In this document: in pieces, positions 37,348-37,946 of the stretch | How the letters are laid out: each line of letters begins with the position of its first letter | Numbering within the stretch: the first letter of the stretch is position 1 | DNA from: an uncultured Clostridia bacterium | Lineage (GTDB): Bacteria; Bacillota; Clostridia; Christensenellales; Borkfalkiaceae | Direction of reading: 5' to 3' | Assembly: GCA_945917475.1 (NCBI GenBank) | Contig: CAMEHL010000004.1 | Span: forward strand, 1-37,946 | DNA: 37,946 nt | Translations under genes and position numbers: made by a program | The notes under the pieces: model-generated | The model's database searches: none | Told to the model about the DNA's origin: nothing | What the model saw: the letters and a program-made list of their open reading frames with translations, nothing else

Positions 37348-37374
37348 CCGCCCGCGCATGTAAAGCGCGGGCGG
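37348..37374. repeat. GC-rich perfect hairpin between the permease and the hydrogenase
   Basis: CCGCCCGCGC-ATGTAAA-GCGCGGGCGG, 10-bp stem; possible terminator or leader structure, weak T-run. Confidence 0.7.
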
Positions 37375-37380
37375 CGGAAT

Positions 37381-37946
37381 TTATAATAACGTGATTAAAA
37401 ACTGTGACACCAGCACTATGGAGACGAGAGCCACGGGATAAGTCGCCGCATAAGCGGAAGCGACGTCGTCCGTACCCGCAACGGAAATAAGCGTTCCGAG
37501 CGCGGGGGTGCTCGTCATACCGCCCGTAATAGAACCGAGCGTATTTAAAAGGTTTATTTTAAGAACGTATTTGGCAAGGAAGAACCCGACCACCATAGGA
37601 AGCAGCGTCATAACCGCGCCGCCGACGAAACCGTAAAGAATAATCATTCCGCCGTATTCGCTGATCTTGGTAATGAGTTGCGCTCCGCCGGACACGCCCG
37701 AACCCGTTAAAAAGAGCATAAGACCGAACTCGCGGAAAACCTTGGCGGTATTTTCGGGAATTTCGAGCGAGAGTTTGCCGATATGTCCGAAGTGCCCGAA
37801 AATAAGGCAAACGATAAGCACGCCGCCCGTCGTCCCGAGAGTAAAGCACGTGCCGCCGTAGCCCTTGCCCGTGAGCGGAATTTTAACCGCGCCGAGAATC
37901 AGCACGAAGACTACCGCAAGCCCGGACGGCAACAATCCGAACGGGT
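37381..37946 (-). CDS. AspT/YidE/YbjL-family putative permease, 5' truncated by the window edge
   Basis: Multi-TM with LGSITGGMTSTPALGTL; frame open to the window end (tracked start is a TTG). Confidence 0.75.
   Translation of the reverse strand, partial: PFGLLPSGLAVVFVLILGAVKIPLTGKGYGGTCFTLGTTGGVLIVCLIFGHFGHIGKLSLEIPENTAKVFREFGLMLFLTGSGVSGGAQLITKISEYGGMIILYGFVGGAVMTLLPMVVGFFLAKYVLKINLLNTLGSITGGMTSTPALGTLISVAGTDDVASAYAATYPVALVSIVLVSQFLITLL

Overview
This 37.9 kb window looks like an ordinary chromosomal segment of an uncultured anaerobic Clostridia-like Firmicute; the taxonomy is inferred from gene content only. Nearly all genes lie on the minus strand. There is no rRNA, tRNA, CRISPR array, phage or transposon signal. 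Main blocks: (1) a heat-shock/translation cluster hrcA-grpE-dnaK-dnaJ-prmA-mtaB-hit, with htpG and hsp20 nearby, all three promoter regions carrying CIRCE operators; (2) a five-gene redox operon, nfnA-nfnB-hydC-hydB-hydA (ferredoxin:NADP transhydrogenase plus bifurcating [FeFe] hydrogenase), and a separate group-B-like [FeFe] hydrogenase; (3) fhs plus a RimK-like ATP-grasp ligase; (4) trkA/trkH K+ uptake; (5) a small operon of an unannotated 46-aa peptide, a secreted CBM-like protein, and a fusion of a DMT/EamA permease with an aldose-1-epimerase (LacX-like) domain. The track misses two small genes: rpsU (59 aa) and the 46-aa ORF. I do not see a clear new defence or mobile system. The most novel-looking items are the permease-mutarotase fusion operon, the consistently one-sided CIRCE elements, two apparently leaderless genes (trkA, trmO), and an operator-like palindrome at the nfn-hyd promoter.
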